From: Pseudoduganella plicata
GTDB taxonomy: Bacteria; Pseudomonadota; Gammaproteobacteria; Burkholderiales; Burkholderiaceae_D
DNA length: 64,000 bases
Direction: 5' to 3'
Assembly (NCBI RefSeq): GCF_004421005.1
Contig: NZ_CP038026.1
Coordinates: 5,766,001 to 5,830,000 of the forward strand
Shown: positions 41,347-49,811 of the stretch, piece after piece
Layout: every line of letters starts with the position of its first letter
Position numbering within the stretch: the stretch's first letter is position 1
Position numbers and translations under genes: made by a program
Notes under the pieces: model-generated
Told to the model about the DNA's origin: nothing
What the model saw: the letters and a program-made list of their open reading frames with translations, nothing else
Database searches by the model: none

Positions 41347-41469
41347 CTAATCTTCCTCGTGATAATGGTCGGTCAGCTTGCGGCGCGAGCCGCGACCTTC
41401 CGACACGATTTCAAACGCGATCAGCGCCACCGTCGCAATGGCGATGCCGATCGTCAGCAGAGTAGGCAT
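41347..41469 (-). CDS. small membrane protein (40 aa)
   Basis: ATG at 41469 to TAG at 41347, starting MPTLLTIGIAIATVALIAFE, with one transmembrane helix of about 18 residues followed by a charged tail (SRRKLTDHYHEED). AAGGCGG lies upstream. Its composition is that of a genuine single-pass protein, and I recall similar short proteins in related genomes. It lies alone between sixA and the patatin gene. The function is unknown. Confidence 0.7.
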   Translation of the reverse strand: MPTLLTIGIAIATVALIAFEIVSEGRGSRRKLTDHYHEED

Positions 41470-41511
41470 GATATTTCGGGCCGCCTTGCGGTAGTCCGCT
41501 CCCTTGGTTGA

Positions 41512-41526
41512 TACAGTTAGACTGTA
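41512..41526. promoter_or_regulatory. 15-bp palindrome upstream of the small membrane protein
   Basis: TACAGT-TAG-ACTGTA, a perfect palindrome about 43 bp upstream of the minus-strand start at 41469 and about 70 bp after the sixA stop. It could be an operator of the small gene; no regulator can be assigned. Confidence 0.3.
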
Positions 41527-41596
41527 GCAGGCGCATTGGCCATTACAAGGGCGCCGCGTTATTTTTTACGTTCTGCCGGCTGTTGATTTCACATTC

Positions 41597-42058
41597 TTAC
41601 TTCACGACGAGATCGGCCGACATCACCGCCTTCAGTACGACGGGCTCGTCCGGATCGCGCTGGACGAACCACCACGCCCCCGCCTTTTTCATCTCCCAAT
41701 CCAGCGGCTCGCCCGTCAGCAGCAGCGCCGCGACCTGGCCCAGGGTCGGCTGGTGGCCGACGATGACGACGGTTTCCCGGCCGGCCGGCCAGTTGGCGGC
41801 CTGCAGGATGGCTTCCGGTTCGGCGCCAGGGGCGAGCTCGGCATGCGTCTTGTACTTGCGCCCCAGCCCTTCGGCCGTCTGCACGGTACGCACGGCGGGG
41901 CTGACGAGGATGCGGCAGTTTTCCGGCAGCTGGGAGTCGAGCCACTTGCCCATGCGCTTGGCCTGCTTCTGTCCTTTTGGCGTCAGCGCGCGCTCCAGGT
42001 CCGGCAGTTCTTCGTGACCGGGCTCCGCTTCGGCGTGGCGCCACAGTATCAGATCCAT
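41597..42058 (-). CDS. sixA: phosphohistidine phosphatase SixA
   Basis: A 153-residue histidine phosphatase. The catalytic RHAEAEP motif has His8; SPAVRTVQTAE and VGHQPTL complete the active site. It removes phosphate from histidine phosphotransfer domains in signalling relays. It follows ppk1 by 19 bp on the same strand, so both are probably under Pho control. The context suggests a role in phosphate-linked signalling, but this is inferred. Confidence 0.92.
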   Translation of the reverse strand: MDLILWRHAEAEPGHEELPDLERALTPKGQKQAKRMGKWLDSQLPENCRILVSPAVRTVQTAEGLGRKYKTHAELAPGAEPEAILQAANWPAGRETVVIVGHQPTLGQVAALLLTGEPLDWEMKKAGAWWFVQRDPDEPVVLKAVMSADLVVK

Positions 42059-42077
42059 CCATTCTCCTTTTGTGCGT

Positions 42078-44219
42078 TCAGGCCGTGGGCGGCGGAGCCG
42101 TCTCCGCCACCGTCCCGAGATTATGCATCAGGTGGCGCTGCGCGCTGAACGGTTCCTGCTTGGCGCGCGGTTTGCGGCGCTGGTAGTGTCCGCTTGAATC
42201 GAGTTCCCATGCGTTCTGGTTGTCCTTCAGGTAGGGATGCAGCCCCTCGGCCATGACGCGCCGCTTAAGCGCCCGGTCCAGCACGGGGAACGCCACCTCG
42301 ATGCGGCGGAACAGGTTGCGGTTCATCCAGTCCGCGCTGGCCAGGTAGACGTCGTGCTTCAGGTCGTTGCGGAAATAATAGATGCGGCTGTGTTCCAGGA
42401 AGCGGCCGATGATCGAACGCACCTTGATGTTTTCCGACAGCCCCTCGACGCCGGGCCGCAACGTGCACGCGCCGCGCACGATCAGGTCGATGCGCACGCC
42501 GTCCTGCGACGCCGCGTACAGCGCGCGGATCACGGACTCGTCCACGAGCGCGTTGACCTTGACGATGATGCGCGCCGGCTTGCCGGACTTGGCGATCCTG
42601 GCCTCGTTGCGGATCGCCTTGATGATCTGGTCCTGCAGCGCGAACGGCGCCAGCCAGATGTGGTTGAGCTTGTGCGGCTTGGCCAGGCTGGTCAGGTGCA
42701 TGAACACTTCGTTGACGTCGCGGCCCATCTCCTCGTTCGACGTCAGCACGCCGAAGTCCGTATAGAACTTGGTGGTCGTCGGGTGGTAGTTACCCGTGCC
42801 GAGGTGGGCATAGTAGCGCAGCACGCCGCTGTCGCCGGGACCTTCGCGGCGGATCACCAGGGCGATCTTCGCGTGCGTCTTCAGTCCGACGACGCCGTAC
42901 ACCACCTGGGCGCCGGCCTGCTCCAGCTTGTCGGCCCAGTTGATATTGGCTTCCTCGTCGAAGCGGGCCATCAGTTCCACGACGACCGTGACTTCCTTGC
43001 CCAGCCGGGCCGCCAGGATCAGCGCTTCCATCAGGTCCGAGTTCATGCCGGTACGATAGACCGTCTGCTTGATGGCGACGACGCACGGGTCCGTCGCGGC
43101 GCTGCGGATGAAGTCGATCACCGTCTGGAACGACTGGAACGGATGGTGCAGCAGCATGTCGTGCCGGCGCAGCGTGGCGAAGATGTCGTTGTTGACGGTC
43201 TTGTTGTGGACACCGGGCATGAACGGCGGGAAGCGCAGCTCCGGCTTCTTCATATGGTCGGCGATCTCGTTCAGGCGCACCAGGTTGACGGGGCCGTCCA
43301 CCTGGTACAGGCGCGACTTGTCCAGGCCGAACTGGTCAAGCAGGAATTCGGACAGGCCCGGCGGGCAGTTCTTCGCCACTTCCAGGCGCACGGAGCGGCC
43401 GAACTGGCGGCCTGCCAGCTCGCCCTTCAACGCCTGGCGCAGATTCTTGACCTCATCCTCGTCCACCCACAGGTCGGAATCGCGCGTCACGCGGAACTGG
43501 GAATACGCCAGCACCTCGCGACCGGCAAACAGGTCGGACACGTGTGCATGAATAATGGAAGAGAGCAGGCAGAACGACACGCCGGGCCGGTCCGACAGCT
43601 CGGCCGGCAGCGGGATGATGCGGGGCAGCACGCGCGGCGCCTTGATGATCGCAATGGCCGTGCCGCGGCCGAACGCGTCCTTGCCGGACAGCGCGACAAT
43701 GAAGTTCAGGCTCTTGTTGACCACTTGCGGGAACGGGTGAGCCGGATCGAGGCCGATCGGCGTGAGCAGCGGACGCACCTCGCGTTCGAAGTATTCCTTG
43801 ACCCAGGCACGCTGCGCCTCGGTGCGCTGATTGTGACGGACGACGTGCACGCCGTTCTGCTCGAGCAGCGGCAGCACTTCCGTATTCAATATCTCGTACT
43901 GGCGCGCCACCAGCGCGTGGCACTCGGCGCTGACGCGGTTCAGGTTGGCAGTCAGGGCAGGGTGCTCGGACAGCACGCCGTCCACGCTGGCAGCCGCCAG
44001 CAGGCTGGCCACGCGCACTTCGAAGAATTCGTCCAGATTGCTGCTGCAGATGCACAGGTAGCGAAGTCGCTCCAGTACGGGAATCGAGGGGTCCTCCGCC
44101 TGGGCCAGAACGCGGCGGTTGAAGGCAAGCTGGGACAGCTCGCGGTCGAGGAATAGGGCCGGGCGGGCAAGTTCCGCACGAGTTTCTGGCTTCATGGACT
44201 TGTCACTTATTCTATTCAT
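42078..44219 (-). CDS. ppk1: polyphosphate kinase 1
   Basis: Makes polyphosphate reversibly from ATP. The 713-residue protein has the N-terminal FLDRELSQLAFNRRVL segment, the autophosphorylated-His region VYGVVGLKTHAKIALV, a second His motif in HLGTGNYHP and the C-terminal SADWMNRNL. Length matches Ppk1. The start could be ATG 44219 or ATG 44195. It is divergent from pstS, and Pho-box half-sites lie between. sixA follows directly. Confidence 0.95.
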   Translation of the reverse strand: MNRISDKSMKPETRAELARPALFLDRELSQLAFNRRVLAQAEDPSIPVLERLRYLCICSSNLDEFFEVRVASLLAAASVDGVLSEHPALTANLNRVSAECHALVARQYEILNTEVLPLLEQNGVHVVRHNQRTEAQRAWVKEYFEREVRPLLTPIGLDPAHPFPQVVNKSLNFIVALSGKDAFGRGTAIAIIKAPRVLPRIIPLPAELSDRPGVSFCLLSSIIHAHVSDLFAGREVLAYSQFRVTRDSDLWVDEDEVKNLRQALKGELAGRQFGRSVRLEVAKNCPPGLSEFLLDQFGLDKSRLYQVDGPVNLVRLNEIADHMKKPELRFPPFMPGVHNKTVNNDIFATLRRHDMLLHHPFQSFQTVIDFIRSAATDPCVVAIKQTVYRTGMNSDLMEALILAARLGKEVTVVVELMARFDEEANINWADKLEQAGAQVVYGVVGLKTHAKIALVIRREGPGDSGVLRYYAHLGTGNYHPTTTKFYTDFGVLTSNEEMGRDVNEVFMHLTSLAKPHKLNHIWLAPFALQDQIIKAIRNEARIAKSGKPARIIVKVNALVDESVIRALYAASQDGVRIDLIVRGACTLRPGVEGLSENIKVRSIIGRFLEHSRIYYFRNDLKHDVYLASADWMNRNLFRRIEVAFPVLDRALKRRVMAEGLHPYLKDNQNAWELDSSGHYQRRKPRAKQEPFSAQRHLMHNLGTVAETAPPPTA

Positions 44220-44261
44220 ATCTACAACTATTTTAACGCCACCGGGACGCGCGTGGGCTCG

Positions 44262-44320
44262 ATGACAGTGTAGAGGTCGAATATGACAGGATGATGACTT
44301 CCTGCCAACAGATTATGACA
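44262..44320 (-). promoter_or_regulatory. cluster of PhoB half-sites ahead of ppk1
   Basis: On the minus strand, TGTCATAA (44320-44313), AGTCATC (44298-44292), TGTCATA (44288-44282) and CTGTCATC (44269-44262) resemble Pho-box half-sites. The middle pair is spaced 11 bp, as in a Pho box. They sit 43-101 bp upstream of the ppk1 start. Confidence 0.6.
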
Positions 44321-44410
44321 ACGGAGGAATGCGGGTTTCCCGCTCATCAGTAAGCAACTGTTTTGACCCTTTGACACCTCAATTGCGAAATATTTCATGA
44401 AGCGCCGCTC

Positions 44411-44442
44411 CTGTCATAAAGCTGTCATATTGCGTCTTTAAA
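44411..44442 (+). promoter_or_regulatory. Pho box and -10 of the pst operon
   Basis: CTGTCATAAAGCTGTCAT (44411-44428) is a near-perfect Pho box of two 7-bp halves with a 4-bp AT-rich spacer. A TTTAAA (44437-44442) at the distance expected for a -10 follows. PhoB bound here would replace the -35 element. Confidence 0.85.
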
Positions 44443-44482
44443 CTCCGTCGCATTCTCAACCCCCTCCCAGAGGAACTTTGAT

Positions 44483-45526
44483 ATGCGTATGAAACAGTTG
44501 ATGGCCTCCATGATCGTAGGCGCTTCCGCAGCTATGGCCTTCACGACCGTCGCCGCGGCGGACATGACCGGCGCCGGTGCTACCTTCCCATATCCGATTT
44601 ACGCCAAGTGGGCTGAATCGTACAAGGCCGCCACGGGCAATGGCCTGAACTACGCCTCCGTCGGTTCCGGCGCCGGCATCAAGCAGATCAAGGCCAAGAC
44701 CGTCGACTTCGGCGCGTCGGACAAGCCTTTGAAGGCGGAAGAGCTCGACGAAGCGGGCCTGATGCAGTTCCCTGCCATCATGGGCGGCGTCGTCACCATC
44801 GTCAACCTGGACGGCATTACGCCCGGCCAGATGAAACTGACGGGCCAGGTCGTGGGCGACATCTTCCTGGGCAAGATTACCAAGTGGAACGACCCGGCGA
44901 TCGCCGCGCTGAACCCTGGCGTCAAGCTGCCGGCTGAAGACATCACCGTCGTGCACCGCGCCGACAGCTCCGGCACGTCGTTCCTGTTCACGGACTTCCT
45001 GTCCAAGACCAATGCCGAATTCAAGACGAAAGTCGGCGCCGACGCGGCCGTGAAATGGCCGACCGGCGTGGGCGGCAAGGGCAACGAGGGCGTGGCCGCC
45101 AACGTGCAGCGCATCAAGGGCGCCATCGGCTACGTCGAGTGGGCCTACGCCAAGAAGAACAAGATGTCGCATACCCAGCTGAAGAACAAGGATGGCGTGT
45201 TCCTGCAGCCGGACGACGAGAACTTCAAGGCCGCCGCCGCCAACGCCGAGTGGACCAAGACGCCAGGCTTCGGCGTCGTGCTGACCGACCAGCCGGGCAA
45301 GGCTTCCTGGCCGATCACGGGCGTGTCGTACATCCTGATGCACAAGCAGCAGGCCGACGCCGCCAAGGGCAAGGAAGTCATCAAGTTCTTCGACTGGGCC
45401 TTCGCCAACGGCGACAAGTCCGCCATCGAACTGGACTTCGTGCCGATGCCTGACACGGTCGTCAAGCAGGTGCAGGCTTCGTGGAAGCAGAACCTGAAGG
45501 ACGCTTCCGGCAAGTCGCTGTATTAA
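44483..45526 (+). CDS. pstS: phosphate ABC transporter substrate-binding protein
   Basis: A 347-residue periplasmic phosphate-binding protein with a Sec signal peptide (MKQLMASMIVGASAAMAFTTVAAA) and the mature start DMTGAGATFPYPIYAKW. Phosphate-contacting motifs are seen: GSGAGIKQI, FGASDKPL and HRADSSGTSFLF. AGAGGAAC precedes the start (ATG 44483 or 44489). It is the first gene of the pstSCAB-phoUBR operon. A strong hairpin separates it from pstC, likely making PstS more abundant than the membrane subunits. Confidence 0.96.
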   Translation: MRMKQLMASMIVGASAAMAFTTVAAADMTGAGATFPYPIYAKWAESYKAATGNGLNYASVGSGAGIKQIKAKTVDFGASDKPLKAEELDEAGLMQFPAIMGGVVTIVNLDGITPGQMKLTGQVVGDIFLGKITKWNDPAIAALNPGVKLPAEDITVVHRADSSGTSFLFTDFLSKTNAEFKTKVGADAAVKWPTGVGGKGNEGVAANVQRIKGAIGYVEWAYAKKNKMSHTQLKNKDGVFLQPDDENFKAAAANAEWTKTPGFGVVLTDQPGKASWPITGVSYILMHKQQADAAKGKEVIKFFDWAFANGDKSAIELDFVPMPDTVVKQVQASWKQNLKDASGKSLY

Positions 45527-45554
45527 TTCTCCGATAGTCCCCTCGCCCGAGGGG

Positions 45555-45605
45555 GCTAGCAGTGACTCTCGGCGCCAGGGCCACCTGTCGAGAGTCACTG
45601 CTAGC
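45555..45605. terminator. 17-bp stem-loop between pstS and pstC
   Basis: Arms GCTAGCAGTGACTCTCG (45555-45571) and its exact complement (45589-45605) flank a 17-nt loop. No T tract follows. It may partly terminate transcription or protect the pstS message from 3' decay. Confidence 0.75.
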
Positions 45606-45624
45606 TGTCAAATCCCATAAGAAA

Positions 45625-46644
45625 ATGTCCATGAGCGCAGAAATTTCCACCGTCCCCGTGACGGAGCCGCCGGTGGCCGACACCGTCTCCCACAAGGCCA
45701 TGCTGTCCGTGATGCGCCGCCAGCGCGTGCAGGATTTCATCTTCCACAAGGTGACGATGCTGTTCGCGCTGTCGGTGCTGTTTGTCCTGATCGGCATCAT
45801 CATCTCCCTGATGATCGGTGCCATGCCGGCCCTGAAAGCGTTCGGTCCCGGCTTCATTACCCGCGTCGAGTGGGATCCCATCAACGACGAGTATGGCGCC
45901 CTGATCGCCATCGTCGGCACCTTGTCCACCGCGGCGATCGCGCTGATCATCGCTTTCCCCGTCAGCTTCGGCATCGCGCTGTTCCTGACGGAGATCTGCC
46001 CGCCGTGGCTGCGCCGCCCGCTGGGCACCGCCGTCGAGCTGCTGGCCGGCGTGCCGTCGATCATCTACGGCATGTGGGGCCTGTTCGTGTTCGCGCCGTT
46101 GTTCGGCGACTACGTGCAGCCGTTTCTCAAATCCACCATCGGCGCGCTGCCGATTATCGGCGAACTGTTCCGCGGCCCGACGATGGGCATCGGCATCCTC
46201 ACCGCTGGCCTGATCCTGGCCGTGATGATCATCCCGTTCATCTCGTCGGTGATGCGCGACGTGTTCGAGATCGTGCCCGCCGTGCTGAAGGAGTCCGCGT
46301 ATGGCCTGGGCTGCACCCGCTGGGAAGTGGTGCGCAAGATCGTGCTGCCGTACACGAAGACGGGCGTCGTCGGCGGCGTCATGCTCGGTCTGGGCCGCGC
46401 GCTGGGCGAAACGATGGCCGTGACCTTCGTCATCGGCAACGCCAACAAGCTGTCCGCTTCGCTGTTCGCGCCGGGCAACTCGATTGCCTCCACCCTGGCC
46501 AACGAATTCGCCGAGGCCGCAACGCCGCTGCACGTGTCGTCGCTGTACTCGCTGGCCCTGATCCTCTTCGTCATCACGTTCATCGTGCTGTCCGCCGCCA
46601 AGCTGATGCTGGCCGGGATGTCGCGCAAGGAAGGCGTCAAATAA
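45625..46644 (+). CDS. pstC: phosphate ABC transporter permease PstC
   Basis: A 339-residue inner-membrane permease with about six transmembrane segments and the EAA loop (AYGLGCTRWEVVRKIVLPYTKTGVVGG). It forms the phosphate channel with PstA. ATG 45625 was chosen over the earlier 45562, which would start inside the hairpin; ATG 45631 is a close alternative. Its TAA overlaps the pstA start (TAATG). Confidence 0.94.
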   Translation: MSMSAEISTVPVTEPPVADTVSHKAMLSVMRRQRVQDFIFHKVTMLFALSVLFVLIGIIISLMIGAMPALKAFGPGFITRVEWDPINDEYGALIAIVGTLSTAAIALIIAFPVSFGIALFLTEICPPWLRRPLGTAVELLAGVPSIIYGMWGLFVFAPLFGDYVQPFLKSTIGALPIIGELFRGPTMGIGILTAGLILAVMIIPFISSVMRDVFEIVPAVLKESAYGLGCTRWEVVRKIVLPYTKTGVVGGVMLGLGRALGETMAVTFVIGNANKLSASLFAPGNSIASTLANEFAEAATPLHVSSLYSLALILFVITFIVLSAAKLMLAGMSRKEGVK

Positions 46645-47504
46645 TGCACTCTACTCCAGTCAACAAGGTCTATCGCAAGCGCCTGCTGCGGCACCGCGTC
46701 GGCATCGCCCTGTCGGTGTTCGCCATGTCGCTCGGCATCGCCGTGCTGCTGTGGATTCTTGCCACCCTCCTGATCAACGGCGTGCAGGCGCTGACCCCGG
46801 CCCTGTTCACGCAGACGACGCCGGCCCCGGGCAGCGAAGGCGGCGGCCTGATGAACGCCATCGTCGGCAGCCTGATGATGGTGGGCCTGTCCACGCTGGT
46901 CTCGACGCCGGTCGGCATCCTGGCCGGCATCTATCTCGCCGAATACGGCGAGGAGAACAAGCTGGCGCAGGTCACCCGCTTCGTGACGGACATCATGCTG
47001 TCGGCACCGTCGATCGTCATCGGCCTGTTTGTCTACACGCTGTACGTCGCCAACGTCAATCACTTCTCCGGTTATGCCGGTTCGATCGCGCTGTCGCTGA
47101 TTGCCGTGCCGGTCGTAGTCCGTACCACCGACAACATGCTGCGTCTCGTGCCCAACAGCCTGCTGGAAGCGGCGTTCGCGCTTGGCGCGCCGCGCTGGAA
47201 GGTCGCGATGATGGTGCGCCTGCGCGCCGTCAAGGCCGGCGTCATCACCGGCGTGCTGCTGGCCGTGGCCCGCGTCTCGGGCGAAACCGCACCGCTGCTG
47301 TTCACGGCGCTGAACAACCAGTTCTTCAGCGTGGACATGAACAAGCCGATGGCCAACCTGCCATACGTGATCTACCAGTTCGCGATGAGCCCGTACGACA
47401 ACTGGCGCGAGCTGGCCTGGGCCGGCGCGCTGCTCGTCACCTTCTCCGTGCTGGCGCTGAACATCATTTCGCGCACGCTGTTCTCCCAGAAGATCCCGAA
47501 CTGA
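46644..47504 (+). CDS. pstA: phosphate ABC transporter permease PstA
   Basis: A 286-residue membrane permease, partner of PstC, with about six transmembrane helices. The EAA loop is visible in LLEAAFALGAPRWKVAMMVRLRAVKAGVITG and the SAPSIVIGLFVY segment is characteristic. ATG 46644 overlaps the pstC stop by one nucleotide, ensuring coupled translation. The N-terminus is basic, consistent with a cytoplasmic start. Confidence 0.95.
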   Translation: MHSTPVNKVYRKRLLRHRVGIALSVFAMSLGIAVLLWILATLLINGVQALTPALFTQTTPAPGSEGGGLMNAIVGSLMMVGLSTLVSTPVGILAGIYLAEYGEENKLAQVTRFVTDIMLSAPSIVIGLFVYTLYVANVNHFSGYAGSIALSLIAVPVVVRTTDNMLRLVPNSLLEAAFALGAPRWKVAMMVRLRAVKAGVITGVLLAVARVSGETAPLLFTALNNQFFSVDMNKPMANLPYVIYQFAMSPYDNWRELAWAGALLVTFSVLALNIISRTLFSQKIPN

Positions 47505-47518
47505 GTCCGGAGCCGGCC

Positions 47519-48358
47519 ATGCTGAACCACACCGAATCGAGCCCGAATATGAACATCAATGTAAACAAGGCGGCACCCGCGGCCGTCCCGACATCCCGTC
47601 CGGCCAGCAAGATCATCGAGATCAAGGGCCTGAATTTCTACTACGGGAAAACCCGCAGCCTGTCCAACGTCAACCTGGACATCCACGAGAAGCAGGTCAC
47701 GGCCTTCATCGGACCGTCCGGCTGCGGCAAGTCCACGTTGCTGCGCACGCTGAACCGCATGTACGACCTGTACCCGGGCCAGCGCGCCGAAGGCACGATC
47801 GCCTACCGCGGCCGCAATATCCTGGAAGCGGACCAGGACGTGAACATGCTGCGCGCCAAGGTCGGCATGGTATTCCAGAAGCCGACGCCGTTCCCCATGT
47901 CCATCTACGACAACATCGCCTTTGGCGTGCGCCTGTACGAGGACCTGTCGAAAGGCGAGATGGACGAGCGCGTGGAGTGGGCGCTGAAAAAAGCGGCCCT
48001 GTGGACGGAAGTGAAGGACAAGCTGGGCAAGAGCGGCCTGTCGCTGTCCGGCGGCCAGCAGCAGCGCCTTTGCATCGCCCGCGGCGTCGCGGTGAAGCCT
48101 GACGTGCTGCTGCTGGACGAGCCGACGTCCGCGCTGGACCCGATCTCCACGTCGAAAGTGGAAGAGCTGATCAGCGAACTGAAACAGGACTACACGATCG
48201 CCATCGTCACGCACAATATGCAGCAGGCGGCGCGCTGCTCGGACTACACGGCGTACATGTACCTGGGCGAGCTGGTGGAGTTCGGCGAGACGGACCAGAT
48301 CTTCATGAACCCGGCGCGCAAGGAAACGCAGGATTACATCACCGGCCGCTTCGGCTGA
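47519..48358 (+). CDS. pstB: phosphate ABC transporter ATP-binding protein PstB
   Basis: A 279-residue ABC ATPase that powers phosphate uptake. Walker A GPSGCGKST lies at 65-73. The Q-loop is in VFQKPTPFPMSIYDNIAFG, the signature in LSLSGGQQQRLCIAR, Walker B in LLLDEPTSALDP and the switch His in IVTHNM. Two starts are possible (ATG 47519 or ATG 47549); the longer adds a low-complexity stretch. It lies 14 nt after pstA. Confidence 0.95.
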   Translation: MLNHTESSPNMNINVNKAAPAAVPTSRPASKIIEIKGLNFYYGKTRSLSNVNLDIHEKQVTAFIGPSGCGKSTLLRTLNRMYDLYPGQRAEGTIAYRGRNILEADQDVNMLRAKVGMVFQKPTPFPMSIYDNIAFGVRLYEDLSKGEMDERVEWALKKAALWTEVKDKLGKSGLSLSGGQQQRLCIARGVAVKPDVLLLDEPTSALDPISTSKVEELISELKQDYTIAIVTHNMQQAARCSDYTAYMYLGELVEFGETDQIFMNPARKETQDYITGRFG

Positions 48359-48385
48359 TCTGAGAACAATAACGGGAGAGCAGCC

Positions 48386-49102
48386 ATGATGGGCGAACAT
48401 TCATCGAAACAGTACGACCACGACCTGGAAGCGATCCGCTCCAAGGTGCTGCTGATGGGCGGCATGGTCGAAACCCAGTTCCTGGACGCGATGACGTGCT
48501 TCAGGATCGGCAACGTGGAACGGGCCGAGCGCGTGATCCGCGAGGACGACGCCGTCAACCAGCTGGAAGTGCAGCTGGACGACCAGTGCAGCCACCTGAT
48601 CGTGCGCCGCCAGCCGGCCGCCAACGACCTGCGCACGATCATGGCGACGATCAAGGTCATCACCGACCTGGAACGCATCGGCGACGAAGCGACCAAAATC
48701 GCCCGCACGGCCAAGAGCCTGCATTCGCGCGGCGCCGTCACCGTCAACCATTACGAAATGGTGCGCACGATCGCGACGGCCACCAGCGACATGCTGCACG
48801 ATGCGCTCGACGCCTTTGCCCGGAACGACCACAATCAGGCCTTGCAGCTGATTGCCCAGGATGCGGTGATCGACCACGAGTTCCGCTCGATCATGCGCAA
48901 CCTGATTACGTTCATGATGGAAGATCCGCGTACAATTTCGGCTGCGCTGGACACGATGTGGGTGGCCAAGGCCATCGAGCGCATCGGCGACCACGCCAAG
49001 AACATCGCCGAATACGTGATCTACGTGGTCGAGGGGCGCGATATCCGTCACAGCAAGCCGGCCGGCGTCGCCACGGACATCGCCGAGACCAAGGAAATCT
49101 AA
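48386..49102 (+). CDS. phoU: phosphate signalling protein PhoU
   Basis: A 238-residue all-helical protein made of two three-helix repeats, each with the metal-site motif ERIGDEATKIA and ERIGDHAKNIAEY. It links Pst transporter activity to PhoR and prevents Pho activation when phosphate is plentiful. It sits 27 bp after pstB and 9 bp before phoB. Confidence 0.95.
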   Translation: MMGEHSSKQYDHDLEAIRSKVLLMGGMVETQFLDAMTCFRIGNVERAERVIREDDAVNQLEVQLDDQCSHLIVRRQPAANDLRTIMATIKVITDLERIGDEATKIARTAKSLHSRGAVTVNHYEMVRTIATATSDMLHDALDAFARNDHNQALQLIAQDAVIDHEFRSIMRNLITFMMEDPRTISAALDTMWVAKAIERIGDHAKNIAEYVIYVVEGRDIRHSKPAGVATDIAETKEI

Positions 49103-49111
49103 GTACATAGC

Positions 49112-49804
49112 ATGGCATCCGACAAAACGACCGTACTGATTGTTGAAGACGAACCCGCCATTGTCGAACTGGTGACATTCTCGCTGCGCGAGGCAGGCTG
49201 GAACTGCTGCGCGGTGCAGAGTACCGCCGAGGCGTGGGACTTCATCCACGAGCGCAAGCCGCAGCTGATCCTGCTGGACTGGATGCTGCCGGACCAGAGC
49301 GGTCTGCGCCTGCTGGCGCGCATTCGCGGCGACCGCCACTTTGCCGATATTCCCGTCATCATGCTGACGGCGAAAAGCATGGAAGAGGACAAGCTGGCGG
49401 GCCTGAACAGCGGCGCCGACGACTACATCACGAAGCCGTTTTCACCGCGCGAACTGCTGGCCCGGGCGCGCGCGCTGCTGCGCCGCAAGAGCCCGGAGCA
49501 CGCCGATTCGGCCATGCGCGCCGGTCCCGTCACGCTCGATCCGGTCAGCTGCACGGTCACGATGGGCGAGAACAAGATCGACATCGGCCATGCGGAATAC
49601 AAGCTGCTCAAGTTCTTCCTGGCGCATCCCGAGCGCGTGTTCTCGCGCAGCCAGCTGCTCGACAAGGTGTGGGGCGACCACGTCGTGATCGAGGAGCGCA
49701 CGGTGGACGTCCACGTGCTGCGGCTGAGGAAGGCGCTGAAGGAAGCGGAGCACCTGATCAAGACGGTGCGCAGCGTGGGCTACATGCTGTCGGAAAAAGC
49801 ATAG
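49112..49804 (+). CDS. phoB: phosphate response regulator PhoB
   Basis: A 230-residue OmpR-family response regulator. The receiver domain has acidic residues in VEDEPA, the phospho-acceptor Asp56 in LLDWMLPD and the conserved Lys in ITKPFSPREL. The C-terminal winged helix (about 130-228) ends VDVHVLRLRKAL...IKTVRSVGYML. It should bind the Pho boxes upstream of pstS and ppk1. It is followed 7 nt later by phoR. Confidence 0.96.
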   Translation: MASDKTTVLIVEDEPAIVELVTFSLREAGWNCCAVQSTAEAWDFIHERKPQLILLDWMLPDQSGLRLLARIRGDRHFADIPVIMLTAKSMEEDKLAGLNSGADDYITKPFSPRELLARARALLRRKSPEHADSAMRAGPVTLDPVSCTVTMGENKIDIGHAEYKLLKFFLAHPERVFSRSQLLDKVWGDHVVIEERTVDVHVLRLRKALKEAEHLIKTVRSVGYMLSEKA

Positions 49805-49811
49805 GATCGAG

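Noticed and set aside
45562..45624. Earlier ATG for pstC
   Set aside because: It would start inside the 17-bp hairpin and adds residues unlike PstC; ATG 45625 is more natural.
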